Shown here: positions 14,400-20,656 of the stretch, one piece after another
Numbering within the stretch: position 1 is the first letter of the stretch
Layout of the letters: the number at the start of each line of letters is the position of its first letter
Assembly: GCA_013140485.1 (NCBI GenBank)
Contig: JABFSS010000008.1
Coordinates: 1 to 22,582 of the forward strand
Direction of reading: 5' to 3'
Length of the DNA stretch: 22,582 nucleotides
From: Candidatus Peribacteraceae bacterium
GTDB lineage: Bacteria; Patescibacteriota; Gracilibacteria; Peribacterales; Peribacteraceae
The notes under the pieces: model-generated
What the model was told of the DNA's origin: nothing
The model's input: only the letters and a program-made list of their open reading frames with translations
Databases searched by the model: none
Translations under genes and position numbers: made by a program

Positions 14400-16175
14400 A
14401 TGTCCCGCACCCCCGTTAAAACGCCGGTGCTCCGCTTTCTGTGGAGCTATTCAAAACCGCACCTCGGAATGCTGATTCTGATGGTGATCCTGCAGGTCCT
14501 CTCGACCGCGGGAGCGCTCGCACAGCCGTTCTTCTACAAGAACGCGATTGATGCGATCGCGAGTGGGGATCCTTCGGATCCCGCAGTCGTGCGCTACGCG
14601 ATGACAATGCTCGCACTCGGGATCGGCGTCGCGGTGGCGTTCTTGATTCTCGATCAGCTCAGCCACCTGGCGCTCGCGTGGGTGGAGTCGCGCATGATGC
14701 GGACGATCTGGTCGGACGTGTTCGCGAAAGTGCAGAAGCTGAGCACCAATTTCCACGTGAACGAATTCGCCGGCGCCACCAGCCGCAAGATCGGCAGGGG
14801 AGTGGACACGATCGAAGGCATCCTCGACCGCATCTGCATGAATTTTATCCCCGCGGTCATTTTGATCATCGGACTCATGTCGGTGCTGTGGTTCTACGCG
14901 CCGCTGATCGGCGTTGCGATGCTCATCGGCATCATCCTGTTCACCGCGCTCTCCCTCTCGCTGAACCTGTATCTCGCGAAGTTCTACACCTGGACGGACG
15001 AGCAAGACACGCGCGTCTCCGCCAACATGGTCGACAGCATCTCGGCGAACTCGCTCGTTAAATCGTACGCCGCGGAGCGCAAAGAAGACGCGCGTCACGA
15101 CGCGGGCGTCGCCGAATGGCAGAAGCGCCAGTGGAAATCGTGGAACATCTCCACATGGTTTCTGCTGATTCAGTTCATCTTTTTGCTGATGATCGAACTC
15201 GTCGTGATTCTGCTCGCAGTGCACTTGTGGTCCATCGGGAGCTTCACCGTCGGCGGATTCATCATCGTCATCTTCTATGTCATGCAACTGTGGAACCGCC
15301 TGCTCGACATCGGCCGCAACACGCGCGAATTCCTCAAAGCCAAAGCCCACTGCGAAGAGATGATCCAGATCGCTCAGCGCCCGCTGCACGTGCAGGACGC
15401 ACCGGACGCACGGCCGCTGACCATCAAAAAAGGCGACGTGCGCTTTGAGAACGTCGGCTTCCAGTACGAGCGCGCGACCAAGCCGATCTTCGAGAACCTC
15501 TCGGTGACCATCAACGCAGGCGAAAAGATCGCCCTGGTCGGCCACTCCGGCGGCGGTAAGAGCAGCTTTGTGAAGCTTCTCATGCGTCTGTACGACGTCA
15601 ACGCCGGCGCAATCACCATTGACGGGCAGGACATCAAAACTGTCACGCAGGAGTCGCTGCGCGGTTCCATCGGACTCGTGCCGCAGGATCCGATCCTGTT
15701 TCACCGCACCATTGCCGAGAACATCGCCTACGGTAAACCCGACGCCACGCTCGAGGAAATCGAACGCGCCGCAAAGCTCTCGCATGCCTACGAATTCATC
15801 GCCGTGCTCCCCCAGAAATACGACACGCTCGTCGGCGAACGCGGCATCAAACTCTCCGGCGGAGAGCGCCAGCGCGTGGCCATCGCGCGTGCAATTCTTG
15901 CCGATAAACCGATTTTGATACTGGACGAAGCAACGAGCAGCCTGGACTCCCTCAGCGAGCAGTACATCCAGGAAGCGCTGGCAACGCTCATGGAAGGCCG
16001 CACGAGCATCGTGATCGCGCACCGCCTCTCCACCATCAAACGCGCCGACAGAATCCTGGTGATCGAACACGGGCAGATCGTGGAACACGGCTCGCACGCA
16101 GAGCTGCTCGCCAAAGAGAAGGGGATCTACAAGCAGCTCTATGAACTGCAGGCGGGAGGGTTTATTGGGGAGTAA
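14400..16175 (+). CDS. ABC exporter, fused membrane and ATPase domains (MsbA/MDR-like)
   Basis: 591 aa half-transporter expected to work as a dimer in the cytoplasmic membrane, exporting lipids, drugs or peptides; the substrate is unknown. Residues ~15-310 hold six transmembrane helices. The nucleotide-binding domain follows, with Walker A GHSGGGKSS from residue 381, Q-loop VPQDP, signature LSGGERQRVAIARA near residue 485, Walker B PILILDEATSSLDS near 510 and the switch His in IAHRLST. The C-terminus LYELQAGGFIGE is encoded inside a 40-bp sequence repeated at 16803-16842, indicating recombination at the gene end. It is divergent from an unknown gene. No terminator is visible after the stop; the DUF5678 gene's promoter begins 27 bp downstream. 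Confidence 0.95.
   Translation: MSRTPVKTPVLRFLWSYSKPHLGMLILMVILQVLSTAGALAQPFFYKNAIDAIASGDPSDPAVVRYAMTMLALGIGVAVAFLILDQLSHLALAWVESRMMRTIWSDVFAKVQKLSTNFHVNEFAGATSRKIGRGVDTIEGILDRICMNFIPAVILIIGLMSVLWFYAPLIGVAMLIGIILFTALSLSLNLYLAKFYTWTDEQDTRVSANMVDSISANSLVKSYAAERKEDARHDAGVAEWQKRQWKSWNISTWFLLIQFIFLLMIELVVILLAVHLWSIGSFTVGGFIIVIFYVMQLWNRLLDIGRNTREFLKAKAHCEEMIQIAQRPLHVQDAPDARPLTIKKGDVRFENVGFQYERATKPIFENLSVTINAGEKIALVGHSGGGKSSFVKLLMRLYDVNAGAITIDGQDIKTVTQESLRGSIGLVPQDPILFHRTIAENIAYGKPDATLEEIERAAKLSHAYEFIAVLPQKYDTLVGERGIKLSGGERQRVAIARAILADKPILILDEATSSLDSLSEQYIQEALATLMEGRTSIVIAHRLSTIKRADRILVIEHGQIVEHGSHAELLAKEKGIYKQLYELQAGGFIGE
16134..16173 (+). repeat. 40-bp direct repeat, left copy (ABC exporter 3' end)
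   Basis: Perfectly identical to 16803-16842. It spans the last codons of the exporter gene up to the first base of its TAA stop. In the right copy the same frame runs into TGA, so either copy could supply the gene end. Confidence 0.95.
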
Positions 16176-16202
16176 ACGCTGGTTTTTGAGTAAATTTTTC
16201 CG

Positions 16203-16208
16203 TATAAT
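16203..16208 (+). promoter_or_regulatory. Consensus -10 for DUF5678/protease operon (leaderless)
   Basis: A perfect TATAAT ends 6 bp before the ATG at 16215, the clearest example of the leaderless arrangement in this window. No good -35 at standard distance. Confidence 0.6.
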
Positions 16209-16214
16209 TTCATC

Positions 16215-16385
16215 ATGAAATACGGCAAGCAATACGCAGGCAAATGGGTGGCCGTGAAGAACGCGAAAGTCATCGCAGTAAGCACGGAATTCGCCCCTCT
16301 CCGAAAGAAAATCTCTTCGCGGAAGGACGCAAAGCAGGTGCAATTCAGCCTTGTTCCTGCAGGGTACATTACCGGAGTTCTATGA
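16215..16385 (+). CDS. Small DUF5678-like protein
   Basis: 56 aa. Starts KYGKQYAGKWVAVKNAKVIA, close to the DUF5678 pattern (a short 'Y-x-G-K-W-V-A' strand, then '-x-V-I-A-' and a helix), and ends with FSLVPAGYITGVL. DUF5678 proteins are small and of unknown function. Reality is supported by the perfect -10 at leaderless spacing and by the ATGA overlap of its stop with the start of the protease gene (16382-16385). Basic residues cluster in the middle (LRKKISSRKDAKQ). Being co-translated with a retropepsin-like protease, it may be its substrate, inhibitor or partner; this is inference. Both genes lie between the 40-bp direct repeats. Confidence 0.75.
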   Translation: MKYGKQYAGKWVAVKNAKVIAVSTEFAPLRKKISSRKDAKQVQFSLVPAGYITGVL

Positions 16386-16801
16386 TTTTCCCGTACACCG
16401 AGTACACGCTTGTGGACGGAACAAAGATTTCTCGGCCGACACTTCCCGTATGTTTCAAATTTGGACGAACGGAAATTCCCATTGCAGAAGCCCTCGTGGA
16501 TACCGGAGCAGATCAAACGCTTTTGCCGTTGGCATTTGCGTCGGAATTCGGATTCAAGTTTGATCTCGTGGAAGACAAGATTGAATGGCAGGGAGCCGGA
16601 GGACATTCATTTCCCGTCTACAAATCTCCAGAAGCGATTGAACTATGCATCAATATGAAAGGCTTCCGCAGGAAATACTGGAAGGCAAAGGTCTACTTCA
16701 CCTTGCAACAGCCGACAGTCCTCCTCGGACATAAGGGCTTCCTTGAGCATTTCGATCTGACGTTCAGAGGAGCGAAGAAGGCATTGGAAGTGAATATCTA
16801 G
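16382..16801 (+). CDS. Retropepsin-like aspartic protease
   Basis: 139 aa from ATG 16382. The catalytic motif of clan AA aspartic peptidases is clear: ALVDTGADQTLLP (Asp in DTG, about residue 40). The second half has a hydrophobic strand plus PTVLLGHKGFLEHFDLTF, matching the I-L-G-x-x-F-L segment of single-domain, retropepsin-like enzymes. Such enzymes act as homodimers, each subunit giving one catalytic Asp. There is no signal peptide, so it should be cytoplasmic. The target is unknown. A GGAG 7 bases before the ATG may aid reinitiation after the overlapping DUF5678 gene. The frame is open further upstream, but starting there would run through the DUF5678 gene in another frame and is rejected. 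Confidence 0.85.
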   Translation: MIFPYTEYTLVDGTKISRPTLPVCFKFGRTEIPIAEALVDTGADQTLLPLAFASEFGFKFDLVEDKIEWQGAGGHSFPVYKSPEAIELCINMKGFRRKYWKAKVYFTLQQPTVLLGHKGFLEHFDLTFRGAKKALEVNI

Positions 16802-16802
16802 C

Positions 16803-16842
16803 CAGCTCTATGAACTGCAGGCGGGAGGGTTTATTGGGGAGT
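16803..16842 (+). repeat. 40-bp direct repeat, right copy
   Basis: Exact copy of 16134-16173. It begins one base after the protease TAG stop and ends two bases before the toxin gene's stop. Read in the exporter frame it gives LYELQAGGFIGE followed by TGA. Confidence 0.95.
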
Positions 16843-16844
16843 GA

Positions 16845-17105
16845 TCAGTAGACTGTTTTGTGATCTCCCACCATGAGGAGAAGAACGACGGCGTGACCCT
16901 TTTCTTCCGTATAGAGAATGCGAAGATCATATGCTGCCGAAAATGAGCGAACGTCCTTCTTTGATCCGACGAGCTTGTGATTGTGCAGACGCCGGTCAAA
17001 CGGATCAACGGTGAAGCGGACTATTGCTTGATCAACCAATTCTTGCTGTTCAGGCAACAGCTTCTTATACATTCTGCGAAATGCTGGCGCGTACCGGATG
17101 ATCAT
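16845..17105 (-). CDS. RelE/YafQ-family toxin (mRNA interferase)
   Basis: 86 aa, typical size for RelE/ParE toxins. Shows the family pattern: an N-terminal strand and helices (IIRYAPAFRRMYKKL, EQQELVDQAIVRF), DPFDRRLHNHKL, then RSFSAAYDLRILY and VVLLLMVGDHKTVY with the terminal His/Tyr seen in RelE/YafQ-type RNases. Likely cleaves mRNA on the ribosome unless bound by its antitoxin. Its ATG follows the antitoxin TAA directly (TAAATG, no gap), so the two are co-translated. Its stop lies two bases from the right 40-bp repeat, suggesting the module belongs to the same accessory site. Family confidence is high; the exact RelE/YafQ/StbE subtype is not settled. Confidence 0.88.
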   Translation of the reverse strand: MIIRYAPAFRRMYKKLLPEQQELVDQAIVRFTVDPFDRRLHNHKLVGSKKDVRSFSAAYDLRILYTEEKGHAVVLLLMVGDHKTVY

Positions 17106-17393
17106 TTAGCGCGAATGAAGATCATCAAGCAATTCCTCCACCGATGAGAAGGCTCGAGAGAGGCCCTTCCCTCGTTTCGCCTTCGCTGCAGCCGCATCAA
17201 TGGCAGTAATCTGCTTGGGAGTGTATTCGCCGTCCGGACTCTGCAGTAAAAAGGGGATTCCTCCCATATCAGCGACTTTAATGAAGAAGATTCGAATTGC
17301 CGTCGGCGCATCAATGCCAATTTTCTTAAAGACATTCTCCGCACGCTTCTTGAGTCGATCATCGAGCCGAACTTGTAGGTTTTTTGAGACCAT
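17106..17393 (-). CDS. RelB/DinJ-family antitoxin
   Basis: 95 aa. The N-terminal ~45 residues match the ribbon-helix-helix DNA-binding domain of RelB/DinJ antitoxins: LQVRLDDRLKKRAENVFKKIG followed by DAPTAIRIFFIKVADMGGIPF. The C-terminal half (RAFSSVEELLDDLHSR) is the expected toxin-wrapping region. It neutralises the downstream toxin and should repress its own operon. Two palindromes and a TATACT -10 lie upstream, at 17402-17439. Expression is probably by conditional cooperativity as in other RelBE loci (known of the family, not shown here). Confidence 0.88.
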   Translation of the reverse strand: MVSKNLQVRLDDRLKKRAENVFKKIGIDAPTAIRIFFIKVADMGGIPFLLQSPDGEYTPKQITAIDAAAAKAKRGKGLSRAFSSVEELLDDLHSR

Positions 17394-17401
17394 AAAGGCT
17401 T

Positions 17402-17416
17402 AATGCAATTAGCATT
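17402..17416. promoter_or_regulatory. Operator-like palindrome, toxin-antitoxin operon
   Basis: AATGC-AATTA-GCATT, a perfect 5-5-5 inverted repeat between the -10 box and the antitoxin ATG. Likely binding site for the RelB-type ribbon-helix-helix. Confidence 0.5.
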
Positions 17417-17419
17417 GAT

Positions 17420-17439
17420 AGTATATGCATTTTGCATAT
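17420..17439 (-). promoter_or_regulatory. Promoter plus second operator palindrome, toxin-antitoxin operon
   Basis: Minus-strand -10 TATACT (17420-17425) overlaps a perfect palindrome ATATGCA-TTT-TGCATAT (17423-17439). Occupation by the antitoxin would block the promoter. Predicted leader about 19 nt. Confidence 0.5.
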
Positions 17440-17510
17440 GAAAAACAAGGGCAATCGCGGACCTTTTTTCATGTGCAATCCAGAGGCTTCTGCTAGCGTT
17501 CCTTCACTCT

Positions 17511-18917
17511 ATGCTCAAACCCCTCCGCCTTCTCAGTCTTCTCGGTCTGCTCACGGTCCCAGCAATCACGTGGGCGGCGCAGCCCGGTTACGCGGATGTT
17601 CCACCCGGCGTGTGGTACAGCGAGGCGGCGGAGAAGTTTGTGGAAGACGGAATCCTGGATGGTTCGCAGAAGAACTTTCGTCCGCAGGAATTTGCCACGC
17701 GGGCGGAGTTCACAAAACTCATCGTCGCGTTGAACGGAGGAATCCTGAATACGCCCCCGAGTACGCCAAGTTTTGATGATGTGTCGATCAGTGCCTGGTA
17801 CTTCACCTACATGGAGGAAGCAGCCCATGAGAAGTGGATTCAGGGTTACGACAACTGTCTTGGTGCTCACCCGTGTAATGCCTTTCCGGAGGCCAGGATC
17901 AGCCGTGCAGAGGCCGCGGCGCTCATCGTGCGGGCATTCGGTCTAGAACCCACGAATGACGCACAACAGTTCACCGACAACCCGGCCGGCCAGTGGTACA
18001 CGGAGCCTCTCCAGACCGCTGCGGACCATTGCATCGTCCAGGGCGACGAGTCCACGGGCCGCGTCCGTCCTGCCGATACCATGAACCGCGCCGAGATGAT
18101 CACCATGCTGTGGCGTGCCGATGAAATGATGACTCAAGGGACTTCCTGTTTTTATCAAAGGGCATTTGGCATTGAGAATGTCTTCATCACAAGTGCCACG
18201 ACACTGGAGGTGGAGCTATTGGAAGGAGTGAAGATCAAATCGGCAACAGACATCACCCGCTACACGCTGACGGGAAAGTACGGCTCACTGAAGATCGAGT
18301 CCGCGACGGTTCTCGATGCTTCTACCGTGGAACTCCGGCTCGGGGAATCCATTGGTAAATGCGGCAACGGCGAGGAATTTACTCTGAGCATCCCGGACGA
18401 AGAAGTCGCCGCGGACGAGAGTTTTAACAGCTCGGAAACATTTACGTACGAATGCATCATCGGCGACGACTTCGATATTCTGGAGTTCGCCGTGCATCCA
18501 TCCGATACGCCCGAAGAACTCACCGTCGTCCGGCGGGGCGCGCAGAACGTGGACATGCTCGCACTCGATATCACCGCAGGTTGCCAGGAGGACTACACCG
18601 TCGATTCCATCATGCTGAACCACGAGGGCAATGGCAGCAATTTCGACATCGTGAACGTGCACGCGTCGGTCCTGGGGCAAATCGCCGGCAATGGAACGCG
18701 GCTCGACAACGAAGGATGGAACGTGCGATTCGGTCCGGTGCTCAGCATTCCGGCCTGCAAAACGATCACCGTATGGTTCCGTGCCGACATTTCGACCGTT
18801 GCACGGCCGCAATTGGAGCACGTCCTTTCCATCAATTCTTCCGCGGATATCTCTTCCAGCGGCAGGAAATCCCTCGGTCAATTTCCCATCCGGAGTACTA
18901 CCTTCCGCGTTCGGTGA
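17511..18917 (+). CDS. Exported protein with three S-layer homology domains
   Basis: 468 aa. A signal peptide is evident (KPLR, then a Leu-rich core, then ITWA-A at about residues 20-23). Three SLH domains follow: about residues 25-75 (YADVPPGVWYSEAAEKFVEDGIL, FATRAEFTKLI), 83-145 (FDDVSISAWYFTYMEEA, ISRAEAAALIVRAFG) and 150-205 (QFTDNPAGQWYTEPLQTA, MNRAEMITMLWRA). SLH domains bind pyruvylated cell-wall polymers and tether proteins to the cell surface. The remaining ~260 residues look beta-rich, with several Cys (IGKCGNG, YECIIG, TAGCQEDY, IPACKT), probably Ig-like modules. An extended -10 TGCTAGCGT at 17491-17499 would give a leader of only a few bases. It is divergent from the toxin-antitoxin operon. 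No clear terminator follows. Confidence 0.88.
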   Translation: MLKPLRLLSLLGLLTVPAITWAAQPGYADVPPGVWYSEAAEKFVEDGILDGSQKNFRPQEFATRAEFTKLIVALNGGILNTPPSTPSFDDVSISAWYFTYMEEAAHEKWIQGYDNCLGAHPCNAFPEARISRAEAAALIVRAFGLEPTNDAQQFTDNPAGQWYTEPLQTAADHCIVQGDESTGRVRPADTMNRAEMITMLWRADEMMTQGTSCFYQRAFGIENVFITSATTLEVELLEGVKIKSATDITRYTLTGKYGSLKIESATVLDASTVELRLGESIGKCGNGEEFTLSIPDEEVAADESFNSSETFTYECIIGDDFDILEFAVHPSDTPEELTVVRRGAQNVDMLALDITAGCQEDYTVDSIMLNHEGNGSNFDIVNVHASVLGQIAGNGTRLDNEGWNVRFGPVLSIPACKTITVWFRADISTVARPQLEHVLSINSSADISSSGRKSLGQFPIRSTTFRVR

Positions 18918-18942
18918 TCCGGAAGAGCCCCTTATGGCCTAT

Positions 18943-18971
18943 TTGCTATATATTGTTAAATATAGTATAAT
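18943..18971 (+). promoter_or_regulatory. Strong sigma-70-like promoter, small protein A
   Basis: TTGCTA, 17-bp spacer, TATAAT (18966-18971). The spacer contains an inverted repeat TATATT-GTTA-AATATA (18949-18964). Predicted leader about 24 nt without Shine-Dalgarno. The same layout occurs at 19943-19971. Confidence 0.75.
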
Positions 18972-19001
18972 ATACATATTACTTCATTCTCATACACACA
19001 C

Positions 19002-19226
19002 ATGAAGAAGAATAACTCTCTCTATCTCAGTCTCGTCTCCGGTGCCGTCGGCATCATGATCGGAGCCGGTTCGATGTACGTTGGCCAGGCAGGCATTATC
19101 CAGCGTCATTCCGCCGCGCAGCAGAACGTCCTCCACGAAACGCAGGAACAAGGGCTCAAGAACATGAACGAGCGAAAGGCCGCCAAGCGTGCGGATGTCG
19201 TGTATCCCACGAACGCACGTCCGTAA
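19002..19226 (+). CDS. Small membrane-anchored protein A (paralogue pair)
   Basis: 74 aa, family not recognised. The first 31 residues begin MKKNNSLYLSLVSGAVG and form one hydrophobic, Gly-rich segment ending near MYVGQAG. This is either a signal peptide or, more likely, a membrane anchor. The remaining ~43 residues are hydrophilic (Gln-, Glu- and Lys-rich, ending VVYPTNARP). The first 31 residues are identical to those of the protein at 20005-20253, while the tails diverge. A strong promoter and a terminator bracket the gene, so it is a single-gene transcript likely made at high level. The convergent neighbour is the TMEM175-type channel gene. Confidence 0.75.
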   Translation: MKKNNSLYLSLVSGAVGIMIGAGSMYVGQAGIIQRHSAAQQNVLHETQEQGLKNMNERKAAKRADVVYPTNARP

Positions 19227-19243
19227 TCAATCTTGATAGGAAA

Positions 19244-19275
19244 AGAAGAGAGGGCCACACGGCCTTCTTTTTTTT
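19244..19275. terminator. Rho-independent terminator after small protein A
   Basis: Stem of about 11 bp around GGCC-ACAC-GGCC (with G-U pairs) followed by eight T; the left flank is A-rich, so it may also serve the convergent TMEM175 gene. Confidence 0.75.
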
Positions 19276-19292
19276 ATGAAAGAACCTTTCCC

Positions 19293-19904
19293 TCACTCAT
19301 GATCCCCCTCATGATCGTGCATTTTGACGATGCGCCGGTCGGGAACGATCCACATCAGCGCGACGATAACGAAGCAGGCGATGGAAATCCCCGTGTGGAT
19401 GAAGGAGCCACCGATGGCGATCAGATAGAGAAGAATCGAGATATAGCCCTTCGCGTCGCCGCCAATGGCCTGTGCAAGCTTCGAATCCTTCCCCTGATTC
19501 AGGATGATCAACCGGGTGAGGATGAAGTACGCGATGGCGGCACCGAGCAGGACGATGCTGTAGAGAACTGACGGAGCGGATTCGGTGATATGAATGCCCA
19601 ACCATTCGGTCGTGAACGGAATCAGGGAAAGCCAGAAGAGTAAATGCATGTTCGCCCACAGGATCCCTCCCGTGACGCCCGTTGTCGCGTGCAAGAGGTG
19701 ATGATGGTTGTTCCAGTAGATCGCGAGGAAGACGAAGCTCAGGAAGTAGCTGAGGAAGACGGGGAGCAGGGGAACGAGGGCCGCGAGCGTGGGCTCCTCG
19801 GGCACGTGCAGCTCCAAGACCATGATCGTCATGATGATGGCGATGACGGCGTCACTGAACGCCTCCAGGCGGTTGGTTTCGGCGAAGAAGCCATGCTGAC
19901 TCAT
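19293..19904 (-). CDS. TMEM175-family (DUF1211) potassium channel
   Basis: 203 aa from ATG 19904. The signature R-L-E-A-F-S-D near the N-terminus matches the RxxxFSD motif of prokaryotic TMEM175 channels, which form tetramers of six-helix subunits conducting K+. About six hydrophobic helices are seen: AVIAIIMTIMVLEL, LPVFLSYFLSFVFLAIYW, ILWANMHLLFWLSLIPF, SVLYSIVLLGAAIAYFIL, YISILLYLIAIGGSFI and ISIACFVIVALMWIV. WNNHHHLLHA between helices 2 and 3 is also typical of the family. An ATG at 19919 would add 5 residues. 19904 is preferred because TATTAT lies 6 bp before it. The gene is divergent from small protein B and convergent with small protein A. Confidence 0.88.
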   Translation of the reverse strand: MSQHGFFAETNRLEAFSDAVIAIIMTIMVLELHVPEEPTLAALVPLLPVFLSYFLSFVFLAIYWNNHHHLLHATTGVTGGILWANMHLLFWLSLIPFTTEWLGIHITESAPSVLYSIVLLGAAIAYFILTRLIILNQGKDSKLAQAIGGDAKGYISILLYLIAIGGSFIHTGISIACFVIVALMWIVPDRRIVKMHDHEGDHE

Positions 19905-19910
19905 ATCCCG

Positions 19911-19916
19911 ATAATA
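19911..19916 (-). promoter_or_regulatory. -10 box for TMEM175 gene (leaderless)
   Basis: Minus-strand TATTAT ends 6 bp before ATG 19904. Confidence 0.45.
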
Positions 19917-19942
19917 CATGTGAATGGGCCAGAAATGCCTAT

Positions 19943-19971
19943 TTGCTATATTTACTGAAATATTGTATAAT
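19943..19971 (+). promoter_or_regulatory. Strong sigma-70-like promoter, small protein B
   Basis: TTGCTA, 17-bp spacer, TATAAT (19966-19971), matching the promoter of small protein A in both hexamers and spacing. The spacer again holds an inverted repeat, here ATATTT-ACTG-AAATAT (19948-19963). Confidence 0.75.
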
Positions 19972-20004
19972 ATTCATAATTACTTCCTTTCCTCATACAC
20001 ACAT

Positions 20005-20253
20005 ATGAAGAAGAATAACTCTCTTTATCTCAGTCTCGTCTCCGGTGCCGTCGGCATCATGATCGGAGCCGGTTCGATGTACGTTGGCCAGGCAGGTCTT
20101 ATCCACCGCGGAGTCACTGTCACCACGCATTCTTCCGCCAGTCGAGACAGGGAGGCCAGCACCCGTGAAATTAAGCAGCAGGGTCTGAACAACCAGGCGG
20201 AGCGTAAGGGTACCAACCCGGATGCCGCGCATACCACGGGCACCGCCTTTTAA
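20005..20253 (+). CDS. Small membrane-anchored protein B (paralogue pair)
   Basis: 82 aa. ATG 20005 is chosen because it lies ~34 bp after the TATAAT box; the frame is open to 19924, but that start lies upstream of the promoter. The first 31 residues are identical to small protein A and nearly identical at DNA level (about 95 bp). The tail differs and is longer (Thr/Ser- and Gln-rich, ending HTTGTAF). Shared tail features are a Q-x-G-L-K/N-N motif and a following basic ERK segment. Same predicted topology: one N-terminal hydrophobic helix and a short hydrophilic domain, probably outside the cell. Has its own promoter and perfect-stem terminator. Function unknown. Confidence 0.75.
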   Translation: MKKNNSLYLSLVSGAVGIMIGAGSMYVGQAGLIHRGVTVTTHSSASRDREASTREIKQQGLNNQAERKGTNPDAAHTTGTAF

Positions 20254-20273
20254 TTGATCTCATCTTGAAGAAG

Positions 20274-20302
20274 GAGAAGGCCGCACGGCCTTCTCTTTTT
20301 TT
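20274..20302 (+). terminator. Rho-independent terminator after small protein B
   Basis: Perfect 9-bp stem GAGAAGGCC-GCAC-GGCCTTCTC followed by seven T. Same GGCC-nCAC-GGCC core as the terminator of small protein A. Confidence 0.9.
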
Positions 20303-20316
20303 GTAGTCGTTTGCTA

Positions 20317-20646
20317 TTAGGTTTTAGTACTTCCGAAAAGTGATTGTAGTTCACCGCGCTCTGTATCAAGTAGTTCTCGCGGTGTTCCTTTTGCCACCCA
20401 CGTTCGATTATATGCCGCCGGAGGAACTGAATACTTGATGTCATTTTGCCTGCTTTCACGATCATGTATTTTCCAGTCATTCATGAGCGCTTCGCGCAGC
20501 GCACTCAATGTATACTTACTGAGAATTGTCGTTTGAGTTTCCGCCACGTACACAAGACCTTTCCCCTCATCATCAATCGCATAGACATGAGGAACAGGCT
20601 CTATGTTCAAGGCTGCATACGGTATCGCTGATGGAGCAATGGTCAT
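20317..20646 (-). CDS. Hypothetical protein downstream of rplI
   Basis: 109 aa, family not recognised. Soluble and without signal peptide. It has a beta-rich start (HVYAIDDEGKGLVYVAET), a helix (LSALREALMNDWKI) and a polar C-terminus (ELLDTERGELQSLFG). Its ATG lies 10 bp after the rplI stop on the same strand, so it is probably the second gene of an rplI operon. No Shine-Dalgarno is visible. The 3' end faces the terminator of small protein B. Composition is slightly more AT-rich than rplI. A real gene is likely from its spacing and open frame, but there is no homology support from inspection. Confidence 0.65.
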   Translation of the reverse strand: MTIAPSAIPYAALNIEPVPHVYAIDDEGKGLVYVAETQTTILSKYTLSALREALMNDWKIHDRESRQNDIKYSVPPAAYNRTWVAKGTPRELLDTERGELQSLFGSTKT

Positions 20647-20656
20647 ATTCAGATGA

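Noticed and set aside
14451..16343. 630-aa open frame on the minus strand opposite the ABC exporter
   Set aside because: It is a frame shadow: the plus strand encodes a complete exporter with all motifs, and the antisense translation is His/Asp/Arg-rich low-complexity sequence without domains.
17432..17776. Plus-strand frame starting at the operator palindrome
   Set aside because: It overlaps the SLH protein gene in another frame and starts inside the toxin-antitoxin operator; composition is not protein-like.
19924..20004. Upstream extension of small protein B
   Set aside because: This start lies upstream of the TTGCTA/TATAAT promoter, so it would not be on the transcript; the paralogue also starts at the MKKNNS position.
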